In this document: positions 7,876 to 16,225 of the stretch, piece after piece
Layout of the letters: the number at the start of each line of letters is the position of its first letter
Position numbering within the stretch: position 1 is the first letter of the stretch
NCBI RefSeq assembly: GCF_900143625.1
Contig: NZ_FRFF01000198.1
Span: forward strand, 37,828-101,827
Direction of reading: 5' to 3'
Length of the DNA: 64,000 nucleotides
Origin: Nocardiopsis sp. JB363
Lineage (GTDB): Bacteria > Actinomycetota > Actinomycetes > Streptosporangiales > Streptosporangiaceae
Position numbers and translations under genes: made by a program
Notes under the pieces: generated by a model
Seen by the model: the letters and a program-made list of their open reading frames with translations, nothing else
What the model was told of the DNA's origin: nothing
The model's database searches: none

Positions 7876-9263
7876 TGGTCCGTGCTCCTTACGTTCTCTT
7901 CCTTGCCCCGCTCGGGTTCGGAGTCCTCCTCCGGCAACCGTTCCACCAGGACGGTCGTCATCCGGTTGCGGCGGCTGCTCTTGCCCTCCAGGGTGAGCCT
8001 GAGTCCAGCGTATTCGGCCTGGGCCCCTCCGGCGGGGACCCGACCCAGCACGAACGCGACGAGTCCGCCCACGGTCTCCACGTCGGACACCTCCAGGTCG
8101 AGTTCGGGGAAGACTTCGGCGAGCTCGCCCAGTGGAAGGCGCGCGGTCACCCGGACTCGGGACTCGTCCAGACGCTCCACCGGCGCGATCTCGTGGTCGT
8201 ACTCGTCGGTGATCTCCCCGACGATCTCCTCCACGATGTCCTCGATGGTGACCAGACCGGCGGTCCCGCCGTACTCGTCGATGGCCACCGCCACGTGGTT
8301 GCGCTGCTTCTGCATCTCGCGCAGCAGTTCGTCGATCGGCTTGGTGTCGGGGACGTAGGTGGCCTGGCGCATGACGTCGCCCGCGGTCAGCGGCACGTCC
8401 TCGGCGCCGCCCGCGGCCGCCGCCCAGCGGTCGCGCAGCCGCTCCACCAGGTCCTTGAGGTAGAGGATGCCCACGACGTCGTCCTCGTCCTCACCCGTGA
8501 CCGGGATGCGCGAGTATCCGCTGCCCAACGCGAGGGTGAGCACCGCGTCGGCGTCGGCGTCGCGCCCGGTGAAGACGATGTCGGGCCGGGGCACCATGAC
8601 CTCGCGCACGGAGGTGTCGTCGAGCTTGAACACGGAGTGGATCATCTGCCGTTCCTCGGCGTCGATGACCTCCCCTCGTTCGGCCAGGTCCACCAACTGC
8701 CGCAGTTCGGTCTCGGTGCTGAAGGGCCCCTCGCGGTCGCCCTTACCGCGCGGGGTGAGCGCTCGGCCCGCCCCGACCAGCAGTCGGGCCAGGGGGCCCA
8801 GAACGACCTGCGCCGGGTGGATGACCGCGGCGCTGACCCGGGCGACGGGACCGGCGAACTGGCGACCGAGGATGCGCGGGGTGACGGCGATCAGGACGCA
8901 CTCCACCACGATCATCGCGACGGCGGTCAGGACGAGCGCGGGCCACCCGATTCCCAGCAGGAACACCATGCCCACGCCGGCGGCCAGGACGGCGCACACC
9001 TCGCACACCACACGCAGGAACAGCAGCATGTTGAGGTGCGCGGTGGGCTCCGCGGCCACCCGCTCCCAAGCGGGGCTCGCCTTGACGGCGCGTTCACCGT
9101 AGGTCGCCTCCAGGCCGACCGCCATCACTCGGGTGACGGCGACCTCGGCGGCCACCAGGAACCCGGCCATCGCGATCAGCACCAACGCCACGAGCAGGGC
9201 CAGCGCCCATTCCCAGGGTTCCCCGGTGCTCACCGGGGCCAGGTCCGGCCAGATCGCGCTCAT
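7872..9263 (-). CDS. CNNM/CorC-type membrane protein (DUF21 - CBS pair - CorC_HlyC)
   Basis: The 463-residue protein has an N-terminal DUF21 membrane domain (about residues 18-180). Two CBS repeats follow (VREVMVPRPDIVF about residue 220; AGDVMRQATYVPD about residue 295), with EYGGTAGLVTIEDIVEEIVG in the second. A C-terminal transporter-associated domain lies at about 365-445. Such proteins are linked to Mg2+ or Co2+ efflux in the plasma membrane; the old name 'hemolysin' is misleading. It overlaps ybeY by 4 bases and the deaminase-like gene by 4 bases, so all are in one operon. Confidence 0.93.
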   Translation of the reverse strand: MSAIWPDLAPVSTGEPWEWALALLVALVLIAMAGFLVAAEVAVTRVMAVGLEATYGERAVKASPAWERVAAEPTAHLNMLLFLRVVCEVCAVLAAGVGMVFLLGIGWPALVLTAVAMIVVECVLIAVTPRILGRQFAGPVARVSAAVIHPAQVVLGPLARLLVGAGRALTPRGKGDREGPFSTETELRQLVDLAERGEVIDAEERQMIHSVFKLDDTSVREVMVPRPDIVFTGRDADADAVLTLALGSGYSRIPVTGEDEDDVVGILYLKDLVERLRDRWAAAAGGAEDVPLTAGDVMRQATYVPDTKPIDELLREMQKQRNHVAVAIDEYGGTAGLVTIEDIVEEIVGEITDEYDHEIAPVERLDESRVRVTARLPLGELAEVFPELDLEVSDVETVGGLVAFVLGRVPAGGAQAEYAGLRLTLEGKSSRRNRMTTVLVERLPEEDSEPERGKEENVRSTDQ

Positions 9264-9757
9264 CGGGCGGTCTCGTCCCCTTCGAGTTCGGCCTTCCGCG
9301 CGGCTTCGCGCTCACTCCAGGAGGCGAGGATCTCGCCCTGGAGCCCGAACATCTCCTTGTGCTCGTCGGGATCGGCGTGGTCGTAGCCGAGCAGGTGCAG
9401 GATGCCGTGGGTGCACAGCAGGTCGATCTCGGCCTGGGTGCCGTGCCCGGCCTCCTCGCCCTGGCGTTCGGCGACCTGCGGGCAGATGATCACGTCACCG
9501 AGCACCCCGAGGTCGCTGGTGCGGCCGGGTCCACCGGGACGCAGCTCGTCCATGGGGAACGAGAGAACGTCCGTGGGACCGGGTTCGTCCATCCAGCGCA
9601 CGTGCAGGTCGGTCATCGTCCCTTCGTCCACCAGCACGACGGAAAGCTCGGCCAACGGGTGGACGCGCATGGCGTCGAGCACGTGCCGGGCGAGGCGGGA
9701 AAGCCTCTCCTCGTCCATGGTGGAGACGCCGGACTCGTTGGCGACGTCGATACTCAT
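9260..9757 (-). CDS. ybeY: Endoribonuclease YbeY
   Basis: The 165-residue protein carries the zinc motif HGILHLLGYDHADPDEH (H-x3-H-x5-H, about residues 121-137). YbeY acts in 16S rRNA 3'-end maturation and ribosome quality control. It heads the ybeY-corC-cdd-like-era operon: its stop overlaps the next start by 4 bases. Start ATG 9757 has only a weak upstream purine stretch. phoH is upstream on the same strand, separated by a hairpin. Confidence 0.95.
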   Translation of the reverse strand: MSIDVANESGVSTMDEERLSRLARHVLDAMRVHPLAELSVVLVDEGTMTDLHVRWMDEPGPTDVLSFPMDELRPGGPGRTSDLGVLGDVIICPQVAERQGEEAGHGTQAEIDLLCTHGILHLLGYDHADPDEHKEMFGLQGEILASWSEREAARKAELEGDETAR

Positions 9758-9841
9758 CGGATTGTCGGTGCCTCACTTGATCGATGGTGGTCGGCGGGGC
9801 GGCCCCACCGGGCGTTCTCGCGCCAACGCCGTATCCGACAG

Positions 9842-9872
9842 CGGTGGGCCCGCGCACGTGGCGGGCCCACCG
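9842..9872 (-). terminator. Hairpin between phoH and ybeY
   Basis: A 12-bp perfect stem (9842-9853 with 9861-9872) and 7-base loop lie 25 bases after the phoH stop (minus strand), without a T-run. It may separate phoH from ybeY or only reduce read-through. Confidence 0.55.
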
Positions 9873-9896
9873 GCCGGTGTCACTACGTACTCTTCC

Positions 9897-10925
9897 TCAG
9901 TCTGCCCGGTTCCGGCCGCCCGCGTCGCCGCCGCCCTTGCCCTGAGCGACGTCGTAGCGGTCGTAGGCGTCGACGATCTGGCCCACGAGCTTGTGCCTGA
10001 CGACATCCTCGCTGGTCAGCCGACAGAAGGCGATGTCGTCGACATCACGCAGGATGTTCTCGATGGTGCGCAGTCCGCTGGTCTGCCCACCGGGCAGGTC
10101 GACCTGGGTGACGTCACCGGTGACCACGATCTTGGACCCGAAACCCAGACGCGTGAGGAACATCTTCATCTGCTCCGGCGAGGTGTTCTGCGCCTCGTCC
10201 AGGATGATGAAGGAGTCATTGAGGCTTCTGCCGCGCATGTACGCCAGGGGGGCGACCTCGATGGTGCCGGCGGCCATCAGCTTGGGGATGGTCTCCGGGT
10301 CGAGCATGTCGTGCAGGGCGTCGTAGAGCGGACGCAGGTAGGGGTCGATCTTGTCGTAGAGGGTGCCGGGCAGGAAACCCAGACGCTCACCGGCCTCGAC
10401 CGCGGGACGGGTGAGGATGATCCGGTTGACCTCCTTGTCCTGCAGGGCCTGGACCGCCTTGGCCATCGCCAGGTACGTCTTTCCGGTACCCGCCGGGCCG
10501 ATGCCGAAGACCACGGTGTGCTGGTCGATGATGTCGACGTACCGCTTCTGGTTCAGCGTCTTCGGGCGGATGGTCTTGCCCCGGTTGGACAGGATGTTCG
10601 TGGTGAGCACGTCCGCGGGGCGTTGGTTCCCCGGGGCGCTCAACATGTGGATCATGCGCTCGATCGTGTCCGGGGTGACGTGCGTACCGCTCTTGGCGAG
10701 TTCGATGAGCTCTTCCACGAGGCGGACCACGACGGCCGTCTCCTCGGGGTCCCCCTTGATCGTGAACTCGTTGCCGCGGACGTGGATGTCACTGTCGAAG
10801 GCCCGCTCCAGCGCCCGGAGCAGTTCGTCACCCGAGCCGAGCAGACTGATCATCGTGTGCTCGTCCGGCACCACGACCTTGACCTGGCTGCCGGCGTCCG
10901 GGTGCGTATGAGTTGACTCGGCCAT
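9897..10925 (-). CDS. phoH: PhoH-family ATPase (PhoH-like protein)
   Basis: The 342-residue protein has Walker A GPAGTGKTYLA (about residue 142) and Walker B FIILDEAQN (about residue 238). TGDVTQVDLP follows, the hallmark of the PhoH helicase-like ATPase core. An N-terminal KH-like region (about residues 15-75) precedes it. The family is linked to RNA metabolism and is nearly always next to ybeY, as here. Start ATG 10925 reads leftward. Confidence 0.95.
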   Translation of the reverse strand: MAESTHTHPDAGSQVKVVVPDEHTMISLLGSGDELLRALERAFDSDIHVRGNEFTIKGDPEETAVVVRLVEELIELAKSGTHVTPDTIERMIHMLSAPGNQRPADVLTTNILSNRGKTIRPKTLNQKRYVDIIDQHTVVFGIGPAGTGKTYLAMAKAVQALQDKEVNRIILTRPAVEAGERLGFLPGTLYDKIDPYLRPLYDALHDMLDPETIPKLMAAGTIEVAPLAYMRGRSLNDSFIILDEAQNTSPEQMKMFLTRLGFGSKIVVTGDVTQVDLPGGQTSGLRTIENILRDVDDIAFCRLTSEDVVRHKLVGQIVDAYDRYDVAQGKGGGDAGGRNRAD

Positions 10926-11054
10926 GGTGTGGCCTTGCGGCCGCTGTCCCTACCCTTCGGTCACGGGCCCCTCGTCGGGGCCGGGTCCCGGGCTCGGCAC
11001 CGCGGTCGACGGCGCCGTCCCGGCTCACCACGGGGTTCGTGACTCCCGAAGTGG

Positions 11055-11127
11055 CCGGTGGGGCCCTGTGCACGAGTCTACCAAGATGCATCCTGCGGAC
11101 TCGATGGGTCGAATCCGGCCCCACCGG
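11055..11127. repeat. 11-bp inverted repeat between HIT gene and phoH
   Basis: CCGGTGGGGCC (11055-11065) and GGCCCCACCGG (11117-11127) are perfect inverted arms separated by 51 bases, just after the HIT stop. It may form a long-loop terminator for the HIT gene. It superficially resembles tRNA acceptor arms, but no D or anticodon arm folds. Confidence 0.4.
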
Positions 11128-11137
11128 AGGAACCGGA

Positions 11138-11488
11138 CTACCCGGGAGGCCAGTTGAGGCCACGGCCGCCCAGGAGGTGTCCGTGGAGGTGGAACACCGT
11201 CTGCCCGGCGCCGGCACCGGTGTTGAAGACGAGTCGGTAGCCGGTCTCGGCGATGCCCTCGGCCACGGCGACCTCGTGGGCCTCCCGGGCCAGGACGTCC
11301 ATCAGACCGGTGTCGCCGGCGGACGCGGAGGCGACGTCGGGGTGGTGTTCGCGCGGGATCACCAGAACGTGGGTGGGCGCCTGGGGGTTGATGTCGCGGA
11401 AGGCCACCGTGCGCTCTCCCTCACGGACGATCTCCGCCGGCACCTCCCCCTCGACGATCTTGCAGAAAAGGCAGTCGGGATCGACCAT
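11138..11488 (-). CDS. HIT-family nucleotide hydrolase (histidine triad)
   Basis: The 116-residue protein begins MVDPDCLFCKIVEGEVPAEIV and ends with the triad FHLHGHLLGGR, where HxHxH binds the alpha-phosphate. HIT hydrolases of the HinT type cleave AMP-lysine or nucleoside phosphoramidates. Start ATG 11488 is chosen over longer frames because GGAAGGTG lies 6 bases upstream and homologues begin here. It is the next gene upstream of phoH on the same strand, with a 212-base gap; this order is common in actinobacteria. Confidence 0.94.
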   Translation of the reverse strand: MVDPDCLFCKIVEGEVPAEIVREGERTVAFRDINPQAPTHVLVIPREHHPDVASASAGDTGLMDVLAREAHEVAVAEGIAETGYRLVFNTGAGAGQTVFHLHGHLLGGRGLNWPPG

Positions 11489-11769
11489 CGCACACCTTCC
11501 ATCTCGGGACCCGTGCCGTGCGGCGAGGCCCTTACCCGGTTCGTTCGTGGACCATGATGCCGCAGTGACCCGTCGGCCGCAGGGGACACAGGAGGGAGAT
11601 GAACTCTCAACCTTTCCGAAACCGATCGGATCATGGTTCCCCTGACGACAGTGGGATCCGGCACGATAGGCTTGGCGTCCGTGCGCGTCAGGGCGTCTGC
11701 TCCGCCTGCCGTTCGGCCGGATTCGGCGTGTTCGGATGGGAACGCACATCTACTTGGAAAAGAAGAGGT

Positions 11770-12360
11770 ATGCCCTTTCGTAAACCCCGCGACAAGGGTG
11801 TGCGTCGAACAGATGTGACGACAGAAACCATGGTTGCCGGGGCCACCACGGCACCGCTCTCGGTCGAGTGGGACGCCGACCACGCCGTGACGGAGCTCTA
11901 CCGAGAGCACTACCGTCCGCTCGTCCGGCTCGCCACCCTTCTGCTCCGAGACCACGCGACCGCCGAAGAGGTCGTCCAGGACGCCTTCGTCGCGATGCAC
12001 GGAGCCTGGCGCCGCCTGCGGGATCCCAACAAGGCGCTCTCCTACCTACGTCAAGCGGTGGTGAACAAGGCCAGGTCCGTCCTGCGCCACCGCGCCGTGG
12101 TCGAGAAGCACGCCCCCAAGGCCCTCCCGGACGCTCCCAGCGCCGAACACGGTGCCATGAACCTGTTGGAGCGCGAGGCCGTCATCCGTGCCCTGCGCAA
12201 ACTTCCCACCCGCCAGCGAGAGGCCATCGTGCTCCGGTACTACGGCGACCTGTCCGAAGCACAGATCGCCGATGCCATGGGCATCAGCCGCGGCGCGGTC
12301 AAGAGCCACACCTCCCGTGGTGTTTCCGCGCTCCGCTCTGCACTGGAGCAGACCACATGA
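11770..12360 (+). CDS. ECF-type RNA polymerase sigma factor (SigE family)
   Basis: The 196-residue protein contains region 2 (LYREHYRPLVRLATLLLRD ... AEEVVQDAFVAMHGAWRRL, about residues 40-85). Region 4 follows (LPTRQREAIVLRYYGDLSEA, then IADAMGISRGAVKSHTSRG, about 145-185). It redirects RNA polymerase to a small stress or envelope regulon. Start ATG 11770 has an AGAAGAGG purine run directly upstream; GTG 11815 is an alternative, and the frame is open further to 11599. The next gene starts inside its stop codon (ATGA), typical of a sigma factor and its membrane partner. It is inserted between the HIT and rsmE genes of an otherwise minus-strand block. Confidence 0.93.
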   Translation: MPFRKPRDKGVRRTDVTTETMVAGATTAPLSVEWDADHAVTELYREHYRPLVRLATLLLRDHATAEEVVQDAFVAMHGAWRRLRDPNKALSYLRQAVVNKARSVLRHRAVVEKHAPKALPDAPSAEHGAMNLLEREAVIRALRKLPTRQREAIVLRYYGDLSEAQIADAMGISRGAVKSHTSRGVSALRSALEQTT

Positions 12361-13073
12361 GCAGCCCCAACGACCCGAACACACCGGAGTTCGAGGACCG
12401 ACTCCGGCAGGCCCTCCGCGCCGAGGCGGACGAGTTCACACCGTCGGCCGAGGGCCTCAACCTGATCCGCGAGCGCACCGAACGCAGCCGTGGCGCGTTC
12501 TGGTTCGGTCTGCCCTGGCTACGACCGGTCGCGGCGGTGGCGGGGGCCGTGCTCATCGCCGGATCGGTGATCATGTCGAGCCCCCAGGTGCGCGACCAGG
12601 TGATGGAGATCGTGCCGGCGGGCGCGGACCGTGAGGGCACGCCGCCCTCCGCCGGCGGGGGCCAGGACGGGGACGCCGCCGCGCCGTCCACCGCGAGCGA
12701 CTCCGCGACCGGGTCCAGTCATCCCACCCAAGAGCCCGAAGAGGGCTCTCAGGCCTCCCCGTCCCCCGAGGGCGAATCGGGCACCGAGGAGGAGGGCCAG
12801 GAGGCCACCGCCTCCTGCCCGCCCCAGGACGAGGTCACGCCCACCGCGACCGAATCCGAACGGGACGAGGACGAGAGGGAGGCGGCCTCCGCCGACCCCG
12901 AGTGCGACCCGGAGCAGCAGCCGACGGACGAGCCGACCAGCCCCGGTACGCCCCCCGGCACCGACCCGGAGGACGACCCCGAGGACGATGAGTCCCCCGG
13001 CGGCGGCACCCCCGGCAACGGGAACAACGGCGGCGGAAACGGTGCCGACGACGAGCTCCCCAGCACCCAGTGA
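12357..13073 (+). CDS. Single-pass membrane protein coupled to the ECF sigma gene, possible anti-sigma factor
   Basis: The 238-residue protein has a short charged N-terminal part (1-55, FEDRLRQALRAEADEFTPS). One membrane helix follows (about 60-77, PVAAVAGAVLIAGSVIM). The outer tail of ~160 residues is extremely rich in E, D, P, S, G and T and contains two cysteines (about 159 and 182). It starts in the sigma factor's stop codon. Location and topology fit an anti-sigma factor, but the classical zinc motif HxxxCxxC is not present, so the assignment is inference. The acidic tail probably lies in or on the cell wall. Confidence 0.8.
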   Translation: MSSPNDPNTPEFEDRLRQALRAEADEFTPSAEGLNLIRERTERSRGAFWFGLPWLRPVAAVAGAVLIAGSVIMSSPQVRDQVMEIVPAGADREGTPPSAGGGQDGDAAAPSTASDSATGSSHPTQEPEEGSQASPSPEGESGTEEEGQEATASCPPQDEVTPTATESERDEDEREAASADPECDPEQQPTDEPTSPGTPPGTDPEDDPEDDESPGGGTPGNGNNGGGNGADDELPSTQ

Positions 13074-13102
13074 CCTCGATGACATGACCTGGAGAACAGG
13101 AG

Positions 13103-13131
13103 AGGGGCCCGCGCTATGAGCGCGGGCCCCT
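13103..13131. terminator. Bidirectional terminator between the sigma operon and rsmE
   Basis: A perfect stem of 12-13 bp (13103-13115 with 13119-13131) with loop ATG is followed by TTCTCGTT. It lies between converging genes. Confidence 0.85.
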
Positions 13132-13144
13132 TCTCGTTATCGTT

Positions 13145-13882
13145 TCACCAACGACCGGTGCGGGCCTGAAGCAGCGCCAGGGCCGCTACCCCGGCGGTGG
13201 AGGTGCGCAGGACCGAGTCGCCCAGAAGCGCCCGTACGGCGCCCGCCTCGTCGAAGGCGGCGAGCTCCGCGTCGGACACCCCGCCCTCGGGCCCCACCAC
13301 CAGTACGACTTCGGTGACGGAGTCCGGCAGCGGCAGTCGGGACAGCCGTTCGGCCGCGCCCTCGTGCAGTACCACCGCCAGGTCGGCGTCGGCGAGCAAC
13401 GCCGCCGCGCCCTTGCGGTCCACGGGTTCGGTGACCTCGGGCAGGTGGGCCCTACGGGCCTGCTTGCCGGCCTCCCGGGCCACGGCCCTCCACTTGGCGA
13501 GGGCCTTGGCGCCCCGGTCGCCCTTCCACTGGGTGACGCACCGTTCCGCGGCCCAGGGAACGATGGTGTCCACCCCGACCTCGGTCATCGTCTCCACCGC
13601 GAGCTCGCCCCGGTCCCGCTTGGGCAGGGCTTGGAGCACGGTCAGGCGAGGACTCGCCTCGGGTTCGTCGAGGCGTTCGAGGACCCGGCAGAGAAGCGTC
13701 TCCTTGCCGATGACCTCCACCACCTCGCACCGCGCCCGCAGGCCGAGACCGTCGGAGAGATCGACGGTCTCGCCCTCACGGACGCGTCGGACCGCGGCGG
13801 CGTGCCGCCCCTCGGGCCCGTCGAGCCGGATCCGGTCGGCGGCCAGGGCCGCGGTGTCGACCAGGAAGACCGGTGGGGTCAC
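13145..13882 (-). CDS. rsmE: 16S rRNA (uracil1498-N3)-methyltransferase RsmE
   Basis: The 245-residue SPOUT methyltransferase has VVLVVGPEGGVSDAELAAF (about residue 190) and LGDSVLRTSTAGVAAL, the knot-forming S-adenosylmethionine site. It methylates U1498 of 16S rRNA. The GTG start at 13882 overlaps the dnaJ stop by 4 bases, so it is the third gene of the hrcA-dnaJ-rsmE operon. Confidence 0.96.
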   Translation of the reverse strand: MTPPVFLVDTAALAADRIRLDGPEGRHAAAVRRVREGETVDLSDGLGLRARCEVVEVIGKETLLCRVLERLDEPEASPRLTVLQALPKRDRGELAVETMTEVGVDTIVPWAAERCVTQWKGDRGAKALAKWRAVAREAGKQARRAHLPEVTEPVDRKGAAALLADADLAVVLHEGAAERLSRLPLPDSVTEVVLVVGPEGGVSDAELAAFDEAGAVRALLGDSVLRTSTAGVAALALLQARTGRW

Positions 13883-15030
13883 TTGCCGGCGCCGAAGGCA
13901 TCTCGGATCTTGGAGAAGAACCCGCCGTGACCGGGACTGAACCGGCCCGGGTTCTGGTCCTCGCCGCGCAGCTCGGCGAACTTGCGCAGGAGCACCTCCT
14001 GCTCCTCGTCGAGCTTGCTCGGCGTCTCCACGTCCACGCGGATGCGCAGGTCGCCCCGCCCACCACCGTCGAGGTGACTGACGCCCTTACCGGGCAGGGT
14101 GATGATGTGTCCGGAGTTGGTGCCCGGGCGCAGGTCGAGGTTCTCCGTGCCGTCGAGGGTGTCGAAGGCGAAGGAGGCTCCCAGCGCGGCCGCGGTCATC
14201 GGCACCGCGATGGTGCAGTGCAGGTCGTCGCCGCGCCGCTCGAAGGTCGGGTGCGCCTTCTGGACGATCTCCAAAATGATGTCACCGCGCGGTCCGCCGT
14301 TGGGGCCGACCTCACCCTCGCCCGCGAGCTGGATGCGGGTGCCGTCGTCCACCCCGGCGGGGATCTTGACGGTACGGGTGACCTTCTCCCGGACCCGCCC
14401 CTCACCGGCGCAGTCGCCGCAGGGGTTGGTGATGACCGAGCCCTGCCCCGAGCACTGCGGGCAGGGGCGCGAGGTCATGACCTGACCCAGGAAGGAGCGC
14501 GTGACCTGGGAGACCTCACCCTGGCCATGGCACATGTCACACGTGGAGCGGTGTGAGCCGGCGGCCGTCCCCTCACCCTGGCAGGTGTCGCACAGGATGG
14601 CGGTGGGGAAGGTGATCTCCTTGCTGACGCCGAACGCGGTCTCGACCAGGTCCAGCTCGATGCGGATCTTGATGCTGCGTCCGCGCCGGACCCGCTCACG
14701 CGGGCCCCGCCCACCGGGCTGACCTCCGCCGAAGAAGGCGTTCATGATGTCGTCGAAGGCGAATCCGCCGGCGCCGCCGAAACCACCGGCGCCGCCACCG
14801 CCTCCACCACCAGGGGCGAAGGGGTCATGGCCCATGTCGAACATCCGACGCTTGTTCTCGTCGGAGAGGACCTCGTAGGCCTGGGTCACCTCCTTGAAGC
14901 GCTCCTGAGTCGCCGGGTCCGGGTTGATGTCCGGATGCAGCTCGCGCGCGAGCCGCCGGTACGCCTTTTTGATCTCGTCCTTGGACGCGTCGCGACGCAC
15001 CCCGAGAACCTGGTAATAGTCTCTGGCCAC
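13879..15030 (-). CDS. dnaJ: Chaperone DnaJ (type I J-protein)
   Basis: The 383-residue protein has a J-domain with the HPD motif (ARELHPDINPD, about residue 33) and a G/F-rich linker (about 72-100). Four zinc-finger repeats follow (CDTCQGEG, CDMCHGQG, CPQCSGQG, CGDCAGEG, about 147-215) and then the C-terminal substrate-binding domains. It stimulates DnaK ATPase. Start GTG 15030 (VARDYYQVLGV) matches other actinobacterial DnaJ2 proteins and follows the hrcA stop by 4 bases. Heat regulation by HrcA at the upstream CIRCE site is expected. Confidence 0.96.
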   Translation of the reverse strand: MARDYYQVLGVRRDASKDEIKKAYRRLARELHPDINPDPATQERFKEVTQAYEVLSDENKRRMFDMGHDPFAPGGGGGGGAGGFGGAGGFAFDDIMNAFFGGGQPGGRGPRERVRRGRSIKIRIELDLVETAFGVSKEITFPTAILCDTCQGEGTAAGSHRSTCDMCHGQGEVSQVTRSFLGQVMTSRPCPQCSGQGSVITNPCGDCAGEGRVREKVTRTVKIPAGVDDGTRIQLAGEGEVGPNGGPRGDIILEIVQKAHPTFERRGDDLHCTIAVPMTAAALGASFAFDTLDGTENLDLRPGTNSGHIITLPGKGVSHLDGGGRGDLRIRVDVETPSKLDEEQEVLLRKFAELRGEDQNPGRFSPGHGGFFSKIRDAFGAGK

Positions 15031-15034
15031 TGAG

Positions 15035-16048
15035 TTACTGTCCTGCCAAAATCTGTCCGACATACCGAGCCACCGCACGGACGGCGCCCATCGTCCCTGG
15101 GTAGTCCATCCGGGTGGGTCCCACCACACCGATCTTGGCCAGCGACTGGTTTCCCACACCGTAGTCGGCCGACACGATGGAGGTGGACCGAAGGCCCTCG
15201 TGGAAATTCTCCGCGCCGATGCGCACGGTGAGCATCGAGGGGTCCTTCGCCTCACCCAACAAGCGGATGAGGACCATGTTCTCTTCCAGTGCTTCGAGCA
15301 CTTCCCGCAGGCTCGCCGCGAAATCGACCGCGGCGAGGTTGGCGGTTCCCGCCAGTACGATCTTCTCCTCGTGTCGTTCGACGAGGCTCTCCAGCAGGAC
15401 CGTGAGGACGGCGACCGCCACGGGTCTGTCCTCCGGTGCGATCTGCGCGGGAAGGTCGTCCACCGCGTCCGGGACCTCACCGAGGTGTTTCCCGGCTATG
15501 GCGCGGTTGAGCATGTTGCGCAGATCGTCGACGACGTTCTCGCTGACGGCGCCCAGCCCGTCGATGACGCGCTGTTCGACCCGCCCGGTGTTGGTGATGA
15601 CGACCATCATGATGCGTTGGCCGCCGAGGGGTACGAGTTCCACGTGCTGCACCGACGAGCGGGTCAGCGACGGGTACTGGACGATCGCGACCTGACGGGT
15701 CAGCTGCGCGAGCAGCCGCACCGTACGGGCGACGATCTCGTCGAGGTCCACCGCACCGCCGAGGAAGGACTCGATGGCTCGGCGTTCGGCCGCCGAGAGC
15801 GGCTTGACCGAGGAGAGCCGGTCCACGAACAGGCGATACCCCTTGTCCGTGGGCACCCGCCCGGCGCTGGTGTGCGGCTGGGCTATGTACCCGTCCTCCT
15901 CCAGCGCGACCATGTCGTTGCGAATGGTCGCCGAGGAGACACCGAGCGGATGTCGATCGGCCAACGCCCTGGAACCGACGGGTTCATTGGTGTTGACGAA
16001 GTCCTCGACAACGGCACGCAGGACCGCGAGCTTGCGCTCGTTCAGCAA
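15035..16048 (-). CDS. hrcA: Heat-inducible transcription repressor HrcA
   Basis: The 337-residue repressor has an N-terminal winged HTH (GVSSATIRNDMVALEEDGYI, then AQPHTSAGRVPTDKGYRLF) and the HrcA core (about 100-330). It binds CIRCE elements and represses class I heat-shock genes. I choose TTG 16048 (LLNERKLAVLR), since GGAGGTGG lies 4 bases upstream and homologues begin at this point. A CIRCE element (16060-16086) abuts the ribosome binding site, implying autoregulation of hrcA-dnaJ-rsmE. Confidence 0.95.
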   Translation of the reverse strand: MLNERKLAVLRAVVEDFVNTNEPVGSRALADRHPLGVSSATIRNDMVALEEDGYIAQPHTSAGRVPTDKGYRLFVDRLSSVKPLSAAERRAIESFLGGAVDLDEIVARTVRLLAQLTRQVAIVQYPSLTRSSVQHVELVPLGGQRIMMVVITNTGRVEQRVIDGLGAVSENVVDDLRNMLNRAIAGKHLGEVPDAVDDLPAQIAPEDRPVAVAVLTVLLESLVERHEEKIVLAGTANLAAVDFAASLREVLEALEENMVLIRLLGEAKDPSMLTVRIGAENFHEGLRSTSIVSADYGVGNQSLAKIGVVGPTRMDYPGTMGAVRAVARYVGQILAGQ

Positions 16049-16059
16049 CTCGCCACCTC

Positions 16060-16086
16060 CTGGCACTCCGTGGTCCTCAGTGCTAA
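16060..16086 (-). promoter_or_regulatory. CIRCE operator of hrcA
   Basis: On the minus strand it reads TTAGCACTG - 9 bases - GAGTGCCAG, 15 of 18 matches to the CIRCE consensus TTAGCACTC-N9-GAGTGCTAA. It abuts the hrcA ribosome site. TAGAAT, overlapping its far edge (minus strand, about 16084-16089), is a possible -10 box. Confidence 0.85.
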
Positions 16087-16225
16087 TTCTATGCCCGACC
16101 GCAAACGCGTGTGTGTACTCGGCGGTAGTAACACGGGGAAGAGGTGATCTTCTTCCCGACGGAACGGCGACGTGCGCCACCCGATCGCGTGGGTTCGAGG
16201 CCTCCCACCAGTACACTGCGGCACC

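Noticed and set aside
11051..11130. A tRNA-like stretch: GGTGGGG ... GGGTCGAATCC ... CCCCACC
   Set aside because: The arms could mimic an acceptor stem and T-loop, but the T-stem has mismatches, and no D-arm or anticodon arm can be folded. It is more likely a long-loop inverted repeat after the HIT gene.
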